64,000 nt of DNA from P52-10 sp041397365. Its GTDB lineage: Bacteria > Pseudomonadota > Alphaproteobacteria > Rhizobiales > Xanthobacteraceae. This document shows positions 8,219 through 16,344 of the stretch, in pieces. The position numbers were made by a program, and so were the translations under genes. Numbering within the stretch: position 1 is the first letter of the stretch; every line of letters starts with the position of its first letter. The notes under the pieces were generated by a model that was not told where the DNA came from, did no database searches, and saw nothing but the letters and a program-made list of their open reading frames with translations. The stretch is taken from NCBI GenBank assembly GCA_041397365.1, contig JAWKWT010000009.1, positions 124,001-188,000 on the forward strand. Reading direction: 5' to 3'.

Positions 8219-9358
8219 TCAGTAGGAGCGCAGCGACGCGACCCGGTCGCTGTGAAAATTCGAGTCGCCGAACAGTTCCTGACACACGCGCATCCGCTTC
8301 ATGAAGAAGCCGATGTCGAACTGGTCGGTCATGCCGATGCCGCCATGCATCTGTAAGCCTTCCTGTACCGCCAGCGTGCCGGTGGTGCCGGCGCGCGCCT
8401 TGGCGACGGCAACGATCTCGTCGGCATTCGCCGGGTCCTCGTCCAGCGTCTGCAACGCCTTGAGGATGACAGCGCGGGTGATTTCCAGTTCGATATAGAG
8501 ATGCGAAATCCGGTGCTGGAGCACCTGGAACTCACCGATCAGCTTGCCGAACTGCTTGCGCTCCTTCAGATACTGCAAGGTCCGCGAGAACGATTCATCG
8601 CCCGCGCCGAGCATTTCCGACGCCACCACGGCGCGGCCGATATTCAGCACGCCGCCCAGCACCGCGCCGCCCTGATCGACCTCGCCGAGCACATTGTCGG
8701 CGGTCACTTCCGCGTCGTTGAAGGTGATTCGCGCGGCGTTGTGCGCATCGACCATGGCGGTGCGCTCGATTTCGACGCCTTTCGCCTTCGGATCGACCAG
8801 AAACAGCGTGATGCCTTTCGCATCGCTGTCGCCGCCGGCGGTGCGCGCCGCCACCACCAGCAGGTCCGCGACATGGCCGTCGACCACGAACGCCTTCGCG
8901 CCGCTCAGCTTGAAACCGTTGCCCGAGCGCGCGGCCTTCAGCCTGATCGTCTGCGGGCGATGCTTGCCGCCCTCGTCGATCGCCAATGCACCGATGGTCG
9001 AGCCGTCGGCGATCTTCGGCAGATATTCGGATTTCTGCGCTTTGCTTCCCGCGCGCGTCAGCGCCGAGGCCGCCAGCACCGCCGAGGCGAGAAACGGCGA
9101 CGGCATCAGCGTGTGGCCGATTTCCTCCGCGACGATTCCGGCCTCGACGCAGCCGAGGCCAGAACCGCCGAACTCCTCCGGCACCAGAAGGCCGGTGAAT
9201 CCCATCTCGCCGAACGTCTTCCACAGGTCGCGGGAGAAGCCGTCCTTGTCGTTCGCATCGCGCAGTCCGCGGAAATGCGACACCGGCGCCTTGTCGGTAA
9301 TCAGGCCGCGGGCGCTGTCGCGCAGGAGCGTTTGTTCTTCGTTGAGGGCAAGGGCCAT
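8219..9358 (-). CDS. Acyl-CoA dehydrogenase family protein (possible non-catalytic partner subunit)
   Basis: A 379-residue protein with the acyl-CoA dehydrogenase N, middle and C domains; MHGGIGMTDQFDIGFFMKR near the C-terminus is typical. In place of the usual catalytic Glu-Gly-Thr motif near the end it has ELFGDSNFHSDRVA, the form seen in the non-catalytic chains of heteromeric acyl-CoA dehydrogenases such as mycobacterial ChsE1/ChsE2. The gene is 61 bases downstream of a second acyl-CoA dehydrogenase on the same strand that does keep the Glu. The two probably form a mixed tetramer acting on an unusual acyl-CoA. Confidence 0.88.
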   Translation of the reverse strand: MALALNEEQTLLRDSARGLITDKAPVSHFRGLRDANDKDGFSRDLWKTFGEMGFTGLLVPEEFGGSGLGCVEAGIVAEEIGHTLMPSPFLASAVLAASALTRAGSKAQKSEYLPKIADGSTIGALAIDEGGKHRPQTIRLKAARSGNGFKLSGAKAFVVDGHVADLLVVAARTAGGDSDAKGITLFLVDPKAKGVEIERTAMVDAHNAARITFNDAEVTADNVLGEVDQGGAVLGGVLNIGRAVVASEMLGAGDESFSRTLQYLKERKQFGKLIGEFQVLQHRISHLYIELEITRAVILKALQTLDEDPANADEIVAVAKARAGTTGTLAVQEGLQMHGGIGMTDQFDIGFFMKRMRVCQELFGDSNFHSDRVASLRSY

Positions 9359-9419
9359 GACGTGTCCGGCTGCTTTCTGAAACGACTGGAAAGGGTTCGA
9401 CGAGAGGCGCGTAAGAACG

Positions 9420-10619
9420 TCACGCGCCTGGAAGGTTGAGGATGCGCTTGGCGACGATGCCGAGCATCACCTCGCTGGTGCCGCCCTCGATCGAGTTGGC
9501 TTTTGTGCGCAGCCATGTGCGCGGCACGAGGCCGCCCTGCGAGCGCTCGCTCTCCCATTCCAGCGCGTCGCTGCCGCCCATCGACATGTAAAGCTCGTGG
9601 CGGCGCTTGTTCAGCTCGGAGCCGTAGTACTTCATCGCCGCCGAGAAGGACGGATGCGCCTGCCCGACCTTCATCTGGTCCGAGGCGCGCTCGGACGCAT
9701 ATTTGAAGGCGATCTCATCGATCTCGAACGCAGCCAGCTGCGCGCGCAATTGCGGATCGGCCAAACGTCCCTTGTCATCGGTGCCGACCTGGCTGGTAGC
9801 GATGTCGCTCATCGAGCGTTTCGCGCCGCGATCGCCGATGCCGCTGATCGAGTCGCGCTCGAATTGCAGCAGATATTTCGCGACGTCCCAGCCTTTGTTG
9901 ACCGTGCCGACGATATTCTTGGCCGGCGCGCGCACATTATCGAAGAAGGTTTCGCAAAACACCGAATAGCCCGAGATCAGCACGATCGGCTTCGGCGTCA
10001 CGCCCGGCGTCGTCATGTCGAACAGGATGAAGCTGATGCCTTCATGCTTCTTGGCGGCGAAGTCGGTGCGCACCAGACAGAAAATCCAGTCGGATTTGTG
10101 CGCGTAGGAGGTCCAGATCTTCGAGCCGTTGATGATGTAGTGATCGCCATCGAGATCGGCGCGCGTCTGGAGCGAGGCGAGGTCCGAGCCCGAATTCGGC
10201 TCCGAATAGCCCTGGCACCAGCGGATTTCGCCGGAGAGAATCTTCGGAATGTGCTCGCGCTTCTGCTCCTCATTGCCGTATTTCAGCAGCGCCGGCCCGA
10301 TCATCGAAATGCCCATGCCGCGCAGCGGCGGCCGGGCGTGGATCGCCGCCATTTCCTCGCGCACGATCTTCGCCCGCGCCGGATCGAGACCGCCGCCGCC
10401 ATATTCCGCCGGCCAGTGCGGCACCACCCATTTGCGGTCGCGCATGCGCTCGAACCAGACGCGCTGCGCATCCGACTGGAAGGTGCCATTGCGGCCGCCG
10501 CCATAGACGTCGTCCTCGCCGAGAATCGGCTGGCGCATTTCCGGCGGGCAATTCTGCGCGAGCCAGTCGCGGGTCTCTTTGCGGAAGCTCTCCAGAGCGG
10601 CGTCGGACGTGTCGGACAT
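9420..10619 (-). CDS. Acyl-CoA dehydrogenase (catalytic subunit)
   Basis: A 399-residue FAD enzyme that introduces a double bond next to the thioester of an acyl-CoA. It shows GYSEPNSGSDLASL (flavin and substrate contact) and, near the C-terminus, NSIEGGTSEV with the Glu expected to act as catalytic base. It is encoded first in a two-gene unit with the other acyl-CoA dehydrogenase (61-base gap). The substrate cannot be read from the sequence; the pairing suggests bulky or branched acyl-CoAs. A divergent gene for a CMD-like protein begins 175 bases away. Confidence 0.9.
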   Translation of the reverse strand: MSDTSDAALESFRKETRDWLAQNCPPEMRQPILGEDDVYGGGRNGTFQSDAQRVWFERMRDRKWVVPHWPAEYGGGGLDPARAKIVREEMAAIHARPPLRGMGISMIGPALLKYGNEEQKREHIPKILSGEIRWCQGYSEPNSGSDLASLQTRADLDGDHYIINGSKIWTSYAHKSDWIFCLVRTDFAAKKHEGISFILFDMTTPGVTPKPIVLISGYSVFCETFFDNVRAPAKNIVGTVNKGWDVAKYLLQFERDSISGIGDRGAKRSMSDIATSQVGTDDKGRLADPQLRAQLAAFEIDEIAFKYASERASDQMKVGQAHPSFSAAMKYYGSELNKRRHELYMSMGGSDALEWESERSQGGLVPRTWLRTKANSIEGGTSEVMLGIVAKRILNLPGA

Positions 10620-10794
10620 GGCGCGTTTCCATTGCTTGAGTGCGGGCCGCGTCGAGCGGCCGCTGCATCATTTTCGGCCGCGACTTTAGCGGGCGGAGAC
10701 GGAAATTCAACCGGACCGGCGGCATGGCCTTACCGCACATTCGCAGTGTGATAGGAAGGCGCTCGCGTGACGAAACCTGAGTGGAGGAGAGCCG

Positions 10795-11343
10795 GTGCGG
10801 ATCAAGCGTATTTCGCCAGACGAAATGAATGCAGAGCAGAAAGAGGTCTACGACGCCAATGTCGCGAGCAAGCGCGGCCGCATGCCGGCGCCGGTGCATG
10901 CCTGGATTCGCAGCCCGAAAATGGCGAAGCGGATGGAGCCGCTTGGCGAATTTCTGCGCTATGAGTCCACGCTCGGCGCGCGGCTGTCGGAAATCGCCAT
11001 TCTCGTCTGCGCGCGGCACTGGACCGCGCATTTCGAATGGTACGCGCACAAGAAGCTCGGCCTCGAAGCCGGCGTGACGCCGCAGATCATCACAGCGATC
11101 GCCACGCGCCGGCCGCCCGACTTCAGCGGCGACGACAAGGGGCGGATCGTGCATGACGTCAGCAAGGCGCTGATGGAAACTCATCGCGTGCCGCAGCCGC
11201 TCTATGACGCGGCGGTCGCGACCCTCGGCGAGCAGGGGCTCGTCGAATTGATCGGCCTGCTCGGCTATTACTGCCTCGTCTCGATGACGCTGAACACGTT
11301 CGAGTTCGACCTGCCCGAAGGCGAAAAGCCGGAACTGACGTAA
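10795..11343 (+). CDS. Carboxymuconolactone decarboxylase-like (AhpD-fold) protein
   Basis: A 182-residue AhpD-fold protein starting at GTG 10795 behind GGAGGAG. The core helix is SEIAILVCARHWTAHFEW; it has a single Cys where the peroxidase members carry CxxC, so peroxidase activity of the AhpD type is doubtful. It is divergent from the acyl-CoA dehydrogenase pair and may work in the same degradative pathway. Function beyond the fold was not recognised. Confidence 0.8.
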   Translation: MRIKRISPDEMNAEQKEVYDANVASKRGRMPAPVHAWIRSPKMAKRMEPLGEFLRYESTLGARLSEIAILVCARHWTAHFEWYAHKKLGLEAGVTPQIITAIATRRPPDFSGDDKGRIVHDVSKALMETHRVPQPLYDAAVATLGEQGLVELIGLLGYYCLVSMTLNTFEFDLPEGEKPELT

Positions 11344-11370
11344 GACGCGCCACCGTCCTGTCTCATCGAT

Positions 11371-12612
11371 TCAAGCCGCGTCCTCATTCCGCCGAAACGG
11401 AATGAGGATGATGGCGGCGGCGATGCATTGGAGCGCGACGCAGAACGCCAGCGACGCCGTATAGGTGCCGGAGGCGTCGCGCAGCCAGCCGACGATTCCG
11501 GGACCGAAAGCGTAGATCAACTGGTTGACGGCGACCGAGAGACCGACCAGCAGGCCGAATGATTTTGCGCCGAACTCGCGAAAAATAATCAGCGACGGCA
11601 GCGTGATGAGATTGCCGACCGAGAAGCCGAACAGCGCGCAGGCGGCGAACAGCGCGGCCGTGTTGTCGGTGCCGAGCAGGATCAGCAGCGCCGCCGCCTG
11701 GCTGAGGAACGACGCGGCGCTGACCATGCGCTGGTTCAGCCGATCGATCACCGCACCGACCGCGAGCCGCCCGAGCACAGCCATCGCGGTCGTCAGCGCC
11801 ACCGCATAGCTCGCCGTCTGCAAGCCGATTTTCGGCTCCAGCAAAGCAAGCTGATGCACCAGAAAGCCGACCTGCGCACCGATGGCGAGGGCGAATGGCA
11901 ATGTCATCGTCCAGAATTGCAGACTATGCAGCGCGCGCCGCCGCGTCCATGTTTCGCCGCTCGGCTGCGCGGCTTGCGTCGGCGTCGCCGCGCCAAAATC
12001 GAGCGCCGCCGGCGGTTTGCCGATGCAGAGCAGCAGCGTCGGAACGAGAATGGCGACAGTGGCGGCTGCGGTGCCGAGCATCGCCGTGCGAAATCCCCAA
12101 TGCGAGATCGCCGCCACCATCAGCGGCGTCAGGATGATGCCGCCGAAGCTCGCGCCGGTCAGCGTCAGGCTGATCGCGAGGCCGCGCTTCTGGTAAAACC
12201 AGAGGCCGGCGACATTGGTCAGCGCGCCGGCGCTGGAGAGCATCCAGCCGGTCGCCATGACGAAATAGGCGACGAACAATTGCCACGGCTGCGAAACGTA
12301 GGCGATCCCCGCCACCGACAGCGCGAACAGCGATGCGCCCGAGATGAGCATCAGCCGCGGCCCCAGCCGGTGCAGAATGTCGGACACATAGACGACGAGC
12401 AGCGAGCCGCTGAGATAATAGAGCGTCGTCGCGGTCGAGATCAGCGAGGTCGGCCAGCCCTTCGCGCGCTGCAATTCGGCGAGATAAATCCCCTGGCCGT
12501 AGAAGCCGAGCCCCCAGGCGAAGGTCGCCATCACGAAGCAGGCGAACACCACCCGCCAACCCTCATAGCGCGGCGAGCGTTCGTCCGGCGCAGGCTCGGT
12601 TCTTGTCTGCAA
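11371..12612 (-). CDS. MFS transporter
   Basis: A 413-residue protein with about 12 hydrophobic helices and a loop of the MFS kind after helix 2 (SDILHRLGPRLMLISG). It resembles the monocarboxylate/oxalate-formate branch (start EGWRVVFACFVMATFAWGLGFYGQGIY). It is the last gene of a minus-strand cluster with an IclR regulator, an HIBADH-like enzyme and an FAD-dependent dehydrogenase, so it probably imports the carboxylate that the cluster degrades. Confidence 0.88.
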   Translation of the reverse strand: MQTRTEPAPDERSPRYEGWRVVFACFVMATFAWGLGFYGQGIYLAELQRAKGWPTSLISTATTLYYLSGSLLVVYVSDILHRLGPRLMLISGASLFALSVAGIAYVSQPWQLFVAYFVMATGWMLSSAGALTNVAGLWFYQKRGLAISLTLTGASFGGIILTPLMVAAISHWGFRTAMLGTAAATVAILVPTLLLCIGKPPAALDFGAATPTQAAQPSGETWTRRRALHSLQFWTMTLPFALAIGAQVGFLVHQLALLEPKIGLQTASYAVALTTAMAVLGRLAVGAVIDRLNQRMVSAASFLSQAAALLILLGTDNTAALFAACALFGFSVGNLITLPSLIIFREFGAKSFGLLVGLSVAVNQLIYAFGPGIVGWLRDASGTYTASLAFCVALQCIAAAIILIPFRRNEDAA

Positions 12613-12690
12613 GGCGAGGCTCCCGGTTTTCCGCGTCCCTTATGCCGGCGGCGACCGGGGAGACACCCGATTTACGGCGTTCGCCGGAGC

Positions 12691-13431
12691 TTAACCACGG
12701 ATCTGCGCAGAATTTGGCAGCAGCCCATTTTGCATCTGTCCGCCGCCGAGCGAGCGCGTGATCCGCTGCGCCGCGTCCGCCACCGCCGCGACCATGACTT
12801 TCACATTGTCGTCGGTGAAGCGCGAGCGCGGCCCCGAGACGGACAACGCGCCGGCCAGTTTCCTGTCGGCGCCGAACACCGGGCTGGCGATGCCCGCGCA
12901 ATCGGGGTCGCGCTCGCCATAGGAGACGGCGCTGAAAGCCGCGCGGGCGCGGTCGTATTTCTCGCCGGTCATTCCGTCCTCGAAGGCGAGGATAATGGTC
13001 CCGGCCGCGCCGCGATCCAGCGGCAGCAGCGCGCCGGCGCTGACGCGATCGAGCGTCGCATGCTGCGAATCGATGCGCAGCACGCAGAGCCGCAGCTTTG
13101 CGTCGTGCCGGATATGGAATGACGGGCTTTCCGTCCCCTGCCCGACCAGCTCGCGCATCACCGGCGTCACATGATCGTAGACGCTGTTGCCGCGCTGATA
13201 GGCCGTGCCGAGGCGGAACAAAGTCGGACCGAGCTGATAGCGGCCGTCGGGCAGTTGCACGATGTAGCCGAACGCCTGCAACGATACGATCAGCCGCAGC
13301 ATCGTGCTTTTGTAGAGGCCGGTGCGGCGCGCGAGCGCGGCCAGCGTCAGCGGCGCTGGCTCGCTTTCGCCTTCGAAAGCGCGGAGGATGGTCAAGGCCC
13401 GATCGACCGCCGCGACGCCCTGGCTGACCAT
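12691..13431 (-). CDS. IclR-family transcriptional regulator
   Basis: A 246-residue regulator with an N-terminal winged helix (AVDRALTILRAF, then LAALARRTGLYKSTMLRLI) and a C-terminal GAF-like effector domain containing DPDCAGIASPVFG. IclR proteins usually control a nearby catabolic operon in response to a small acid. It lies inside the cluster, 78 bases before the MFS gene and 34 bases after the HIBADH-like gene, and probably regulates all of them. Confidence 0.92.
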   Translation of the reverse strand: MVSQGVAAVDRALTILRAFEGESEPAPLTLAALARRTGLYKSTMLRLIVSLQAFGYIVQLPDGRYQLGPTLFRLGTAYQRGNSVYDHVTPVMRELVGQGTESPSFHIRHDAKLRLCVLRIDSQHATLDRVSAGALLPLDRGAAGTIILAFEDGMTGEKYDRARAAFSAVSYGERDPDCAGIASPVFGADRKLAGALSVSGPRSRFTDDNVKVMVAAVADAAQRITRSLGGGQMQNGLLPNSAQIRG

Positions 13432-13465
13432 TGTCGAAACTCCCTCGCCCGGCGTCGTCCGCCCG

Positions 13466-14350
13466 TCAGGCTTTGTCGACGACCTTGGCGATCACCGGCC
13501 AATAGGCCGCGCCATGGCCCGCATCGATCGCCTTTTGCAGCACATGACCGGCCAGCTCCGCGCCGGGCGTCTCCAGCGCGACGTCGCGGGCAAGATCGAG
13601 CGCGTAGCTAAGATCCTTCAGCGCATATTCGGTGGAGAACGCCCGCTCCGGAAAGTCGCCGGGAATGACCGCCTTCAGGCCGTGATTGCGCAGAGCGAAG
13701 CTGTCGGCCGATCCCTTCGACAGGGTTTCGAACAGCAGTTTCGGATCGACGCCGGAGCGGCGGGCGATGGCGGCCGCCTCGCACAGCGCGTTGACGGTCT
13801 GGAACAGCACCATGTTGTTCATGATCTTCGTCACCTGCCCCGCGCCGGTGCCGCCGCAATGGGTGACTTCGCTGGCGAAGCAGCGGATCAGCGGTTCGAC
13901 CTCTGCGAACAGTTCCGCCGAGCCGCCGACCATCACGCTCAGCGTGCCGTTGATCGCCGCCTCGCGCGTGCGCGCGATCGGCGCGTCGGCAAAGCGAGCG
14001 CCTTTCGCCTCGAGCTTCTCCGTCATCTCGCGGGTCAGCTTCACCGGCGAGGTGCCGAGATCGACCACCGTCTGCCCCGCGCGCACCGAATCGAGAATGC
14101 CACCCTTATTCTCGAACAGAGCGCGCACATGCTTGCCGCTCGGCAGGCAGTAAAAGACGATCTCGCTCTGCGCGAACACCTCGGCCACCGACGGGGCGAC
14201 AGCCGCCCCGTCACCGCGCAGGCGTTCCAGCGGCTCTTTCGACAGATCGAACGCGACCACCGGCCGCCCGCTTTTCTTCACGAGATTGCGGCAGATCGGC
14301 TCGCCCATCACGCCGAGGCCGATGAATCCGATCGCGTTCGCTGACGGCAT
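13466..14350 (-). CDS. NAD(P)-dependent 3-hydroxyisobutyrate dehydrogenase-like oxidoreductase
   Basis: A 294-residue beta-hydroxyacid dehydrogenase family protein with the Rossmann motif IGFIGLGVMGEPI at the N-terminus, DLGTSPVKLTREM (substrate loop) and GGTGAGQVTKIMNN, in which the Lys is the expected catalytic residue. The chosen start is ATG 14350, giving the usual family N-terminus; an in-frame GTG at 14371 overlaps the previous stop and is possible. It lies 17 bases after the FAD-dehydrogenase gene, so the two are likely successive enzymes on one hydroxy acid. Confidence 0.88.
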   Translation of the reverse strand: MPSANAIGFIGLGVMGEPICRNLVKKSGRPVVAFDLSKEPLERLRGDGAAVAPSVAEVFAQSEIVFYCLPSGKHVRALFENKGGILDSVRAGQTVVDLGTSPVKLTREMTEKLEAKGARFADAPIARTREAAINGTLSVMVGGSAELFAEVEPLIRCFASEVTHCGGTGAGQVTKIMNNMVLFQTVNALCEAAAIARRSGVDPKLLFETLSKGSADSFALRNHGLKAVIPGDFPERAFSTEYALKDLSYALDLARDVALETPGAELAGHVLQKAIDAGHGAAYWPVIAKVVDKA

Positions 14351-14367
14351 GTGTGTGCTCGTTTCTC

Positions 14368-15852
14368 TCACTTACCTTTGGCGTAGCCGCCGGCGGCATC
14401 GCCGGCGATCTTGCCGAATACCGCGCCGGCGCACAGGCCCGAGCCGCCGGGATAGTTGAAGTAGAACAGCCCGCCGACCATTTCGCCCGCCGCATAGAGG
14501 CCCGGAATCGGCTGGTCGTCGACGCTGGTCACTTCGCCCTCGGTGGTGATGCGCACGCCGCCGAAGGTGAAGGTCACGCCGCAAGTCACCGCGAAAGCGA
14601 GATAAGGCGGCTTGTCGAGCGTGTTCGCCCAATTGCTCTTGACGACGTCGAGCCCCTTGGTGGTGCGGCCGTCCTTGACGTTCGGATTGAACGGAATGTC
14701 CTGCGTCACCGCCGCGTTCCATTCCTTCACCGTCTTGAGGAAGCCTTCCGGATTCACGTCCTCCAGCTTGGTGGACAATTCCTCCAGCGTGTCGGCCTGA
14801 ACCTTCGTCACCTGACGGATGCGGTATTCGTCGCGCAAGAGGTGCGCCACCTTCTGGTCGAAAATCTGCCAGGCGAACTGCCCCGGCTGATTGAGGATGA
14901 CGCGGCCATATTTGGCGTAGGTGTAGTTGCGGAAGTCCGCGCCCTCGTCGACGAAGCGCTTGCCGTCGGCATTGACCATGATCCCGAACGGATAGGAATG
15001 CTTCTGGAAGCCGTCGCCGACCGCGAGGTCGCCATATTCCGGCGCGTTGCGATCCCAGCCGACCGCGTGACAGCCGGACCAGTTGCCGCCCGGACGCGCG
15101 CCGACTTCCATCGCCATGCGGATGCCGTCGCCCATGTTGAAGCGGGAGCCGCGCACCTTGGCGAGGTCCCAGGTCGGGCCGAGATAGCGCGTGCGCCATT
15201 CGGTGTTGGCCTGGAAGCCGCCGGCGGCGAGGATCACCGCCTTGGCGCGAATCTCCTTGGTCTCGCCCTTTTGCTTCACCCGCACGCCATGCACGCCGGC
15301 ATCGTCGGCCAGCAGCGACAGCGCCCGCGTCTCATACATCACGGTGATGCCTTCGCGCTCCGCCGCCTTGTGCAGCGCCTCGACGAGGCCCGGCCCTCCG
15401 CCGACGGATTCGACCGTGAGTCCGCCCCAGAACTTGAACTTGCCATCGATCTTGAACGCCTGCCGGCCATAGATCGGCGCGAAGCGCACGCCCTTGGTCG
15501 TCATCCATTTCAGCGTCGGATGGCTGCGCTTGACCAGCAATTCGCACATGTCCGGATTGGTCCGGTTCTGCGTGACGCGGGCCATGTCGTCGAAGAACTG
15601 GTCCTCGGTATAGGTGCCGAAATCGGTGTTGGCGATCTCGCTTTCCGTCAGGTCCGGCATGATCGCCTTCAGATCGTCGACGCCGTTATAGACGGTGCGG
15701 ATCGCGCCCGCGGTGAAGGTCGAATTGCCGCCATGATCGCCGAAGGCCGCCCATTCGCACACGGCGACCGACACGCCATGCTCGCGCGCCGCAAGCGCCG
15801 CACACATCGCGGCATTGCCGCCACCCACCACTACGACATCATACGAACTCAT
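14368..15852 (-). CDS. FAD-dependent dehydrogenase of the fumarate reductase/tricarballylate dehydrogenase type
   Basis: A 494-residue flavoprotein. The start at ATG 15852 follows AAGGAAG. It shows a dinucleotide-binding motif VVVVGGGNAAMCAALAA, an HGGNSTFTAGAIR loop of the succinate dehydrogenase/fumarate reductase flavoprotein family and a C-terminal GLYAAGEMVGGLFYFNYPGG. The length and motifs match the TcuA-like branch (FAD-dependent tricarballylate dehydrogenase) as well as 3-ketosteroid-like family members; tricarballylate itself is only a guess. It begins the minus-strand catabolic cluster. Confidence 0.85.
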   Translation of the reverse strand: MSSYDVVVVGGGNAAMCAALAAREHGVSVAVCEWAAFGDHGGNSTFTAGAIRTVYNGVDDLKAIMPDLTESEIANTDFGTYTEDQFFDDMARVTQNRTNPDMCELLVKRSHPTLKWMTTKGVRFAPIYGRQAFKIDGKFKFWGGLTVESVGGGPGLVEALHKAAEREGITVMYETRALSLLADDAGVHGVRVKQKGETKEIRAKAVILAAGGFQANTEWRTRYLGPTWDLAKVRGSRFNMGDGIRMAMEVGARPGGNWSGCHAVGWDRNAPEYGDLAVGDGFQKHSYPFGIMVNADGKRFVDEGADFRNYTYAKYGRVILNQPGQFAWQIFDQKVAHLLRDEYRIRQVTKVQADTLEELSTKLEDVNPEGFLKTVKEWNAAVTQDIPFNPNVKDGRTTKGLDVVKSNWANTLDKPPYLAFAVTCGVTFTFGGVRITTEGEVTSVDDQPIPGLYAAGEMVGGLFYFNYPGGSGLCAGAVFGKIAGDAAGGYAKGK

Positions 15853-16276
15853 CGTCTCGCTTCCTTGCTCTTGTTGCTTGACCCGCAAGGCATGCTTGCG
15901 GCGGGATTTTCGAAGGGACGCGCCATTGCCGCTCGATCCGAGCCTCGCCGCGCATGTTTCCGGAACGTCTTTTGATTGCGCCGCCCGCGGACTTTTTTCA
16001 AGCACCGACGGGACGCCGTTGCGGGCGAAAGATCGAGAGAACGTCCGACGCTCGGTGCAACGCATGCGGTCATGAGGCCCATCGCTCGTGCGCGTGGCGC
16101 GGACGGCCTGCGGCACGTAATCGGCGTCGAGCCGCCCGACAAGACCAGAGAGCGAGGACCGGAATGAAGAAGGCCATGCGGCATGACGCGGAATTCAATC
16201 GCGGAAGGAACAACCTGTTTTGCGTGATAGAACACTATTCCATTTATGAGGCAAGCGGCTCTCTTGGGCAGGCCAC
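15853..16276. other. Gene-free region upstream of the FAD dehydrogenase
   Basis: About 420 bases between the FAD-dehydrogenase start and the terminator of the outer-membrane protein gene. Open frames here are short and lack ribosome sites. It should contain the promoter of the minus-strand catabolic cluster; no clear operator was identified. Confidence 0.5.
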
Positions 16277-16308
16277 AAAAAAGAGGCGGTCGTTTCCGAC
16301 CGCCTCTT
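16277..16308 (-). terminator. Rho-independent terminator of the outer-membrane protein gene
   Basis: Perfect 12-bp stem AAGAGGCGGTCG / CGACCGCCTCTT with a 4-base loop, followed on the minus strand by six T. It lies 37 bases after the stop codon of the large outer-membrane protein gene. Confidence 0.9.
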
Positions 16309-16344
16309 GCAATTTGGCTTCTATTCGCCGGAGCGACGCTTCGC

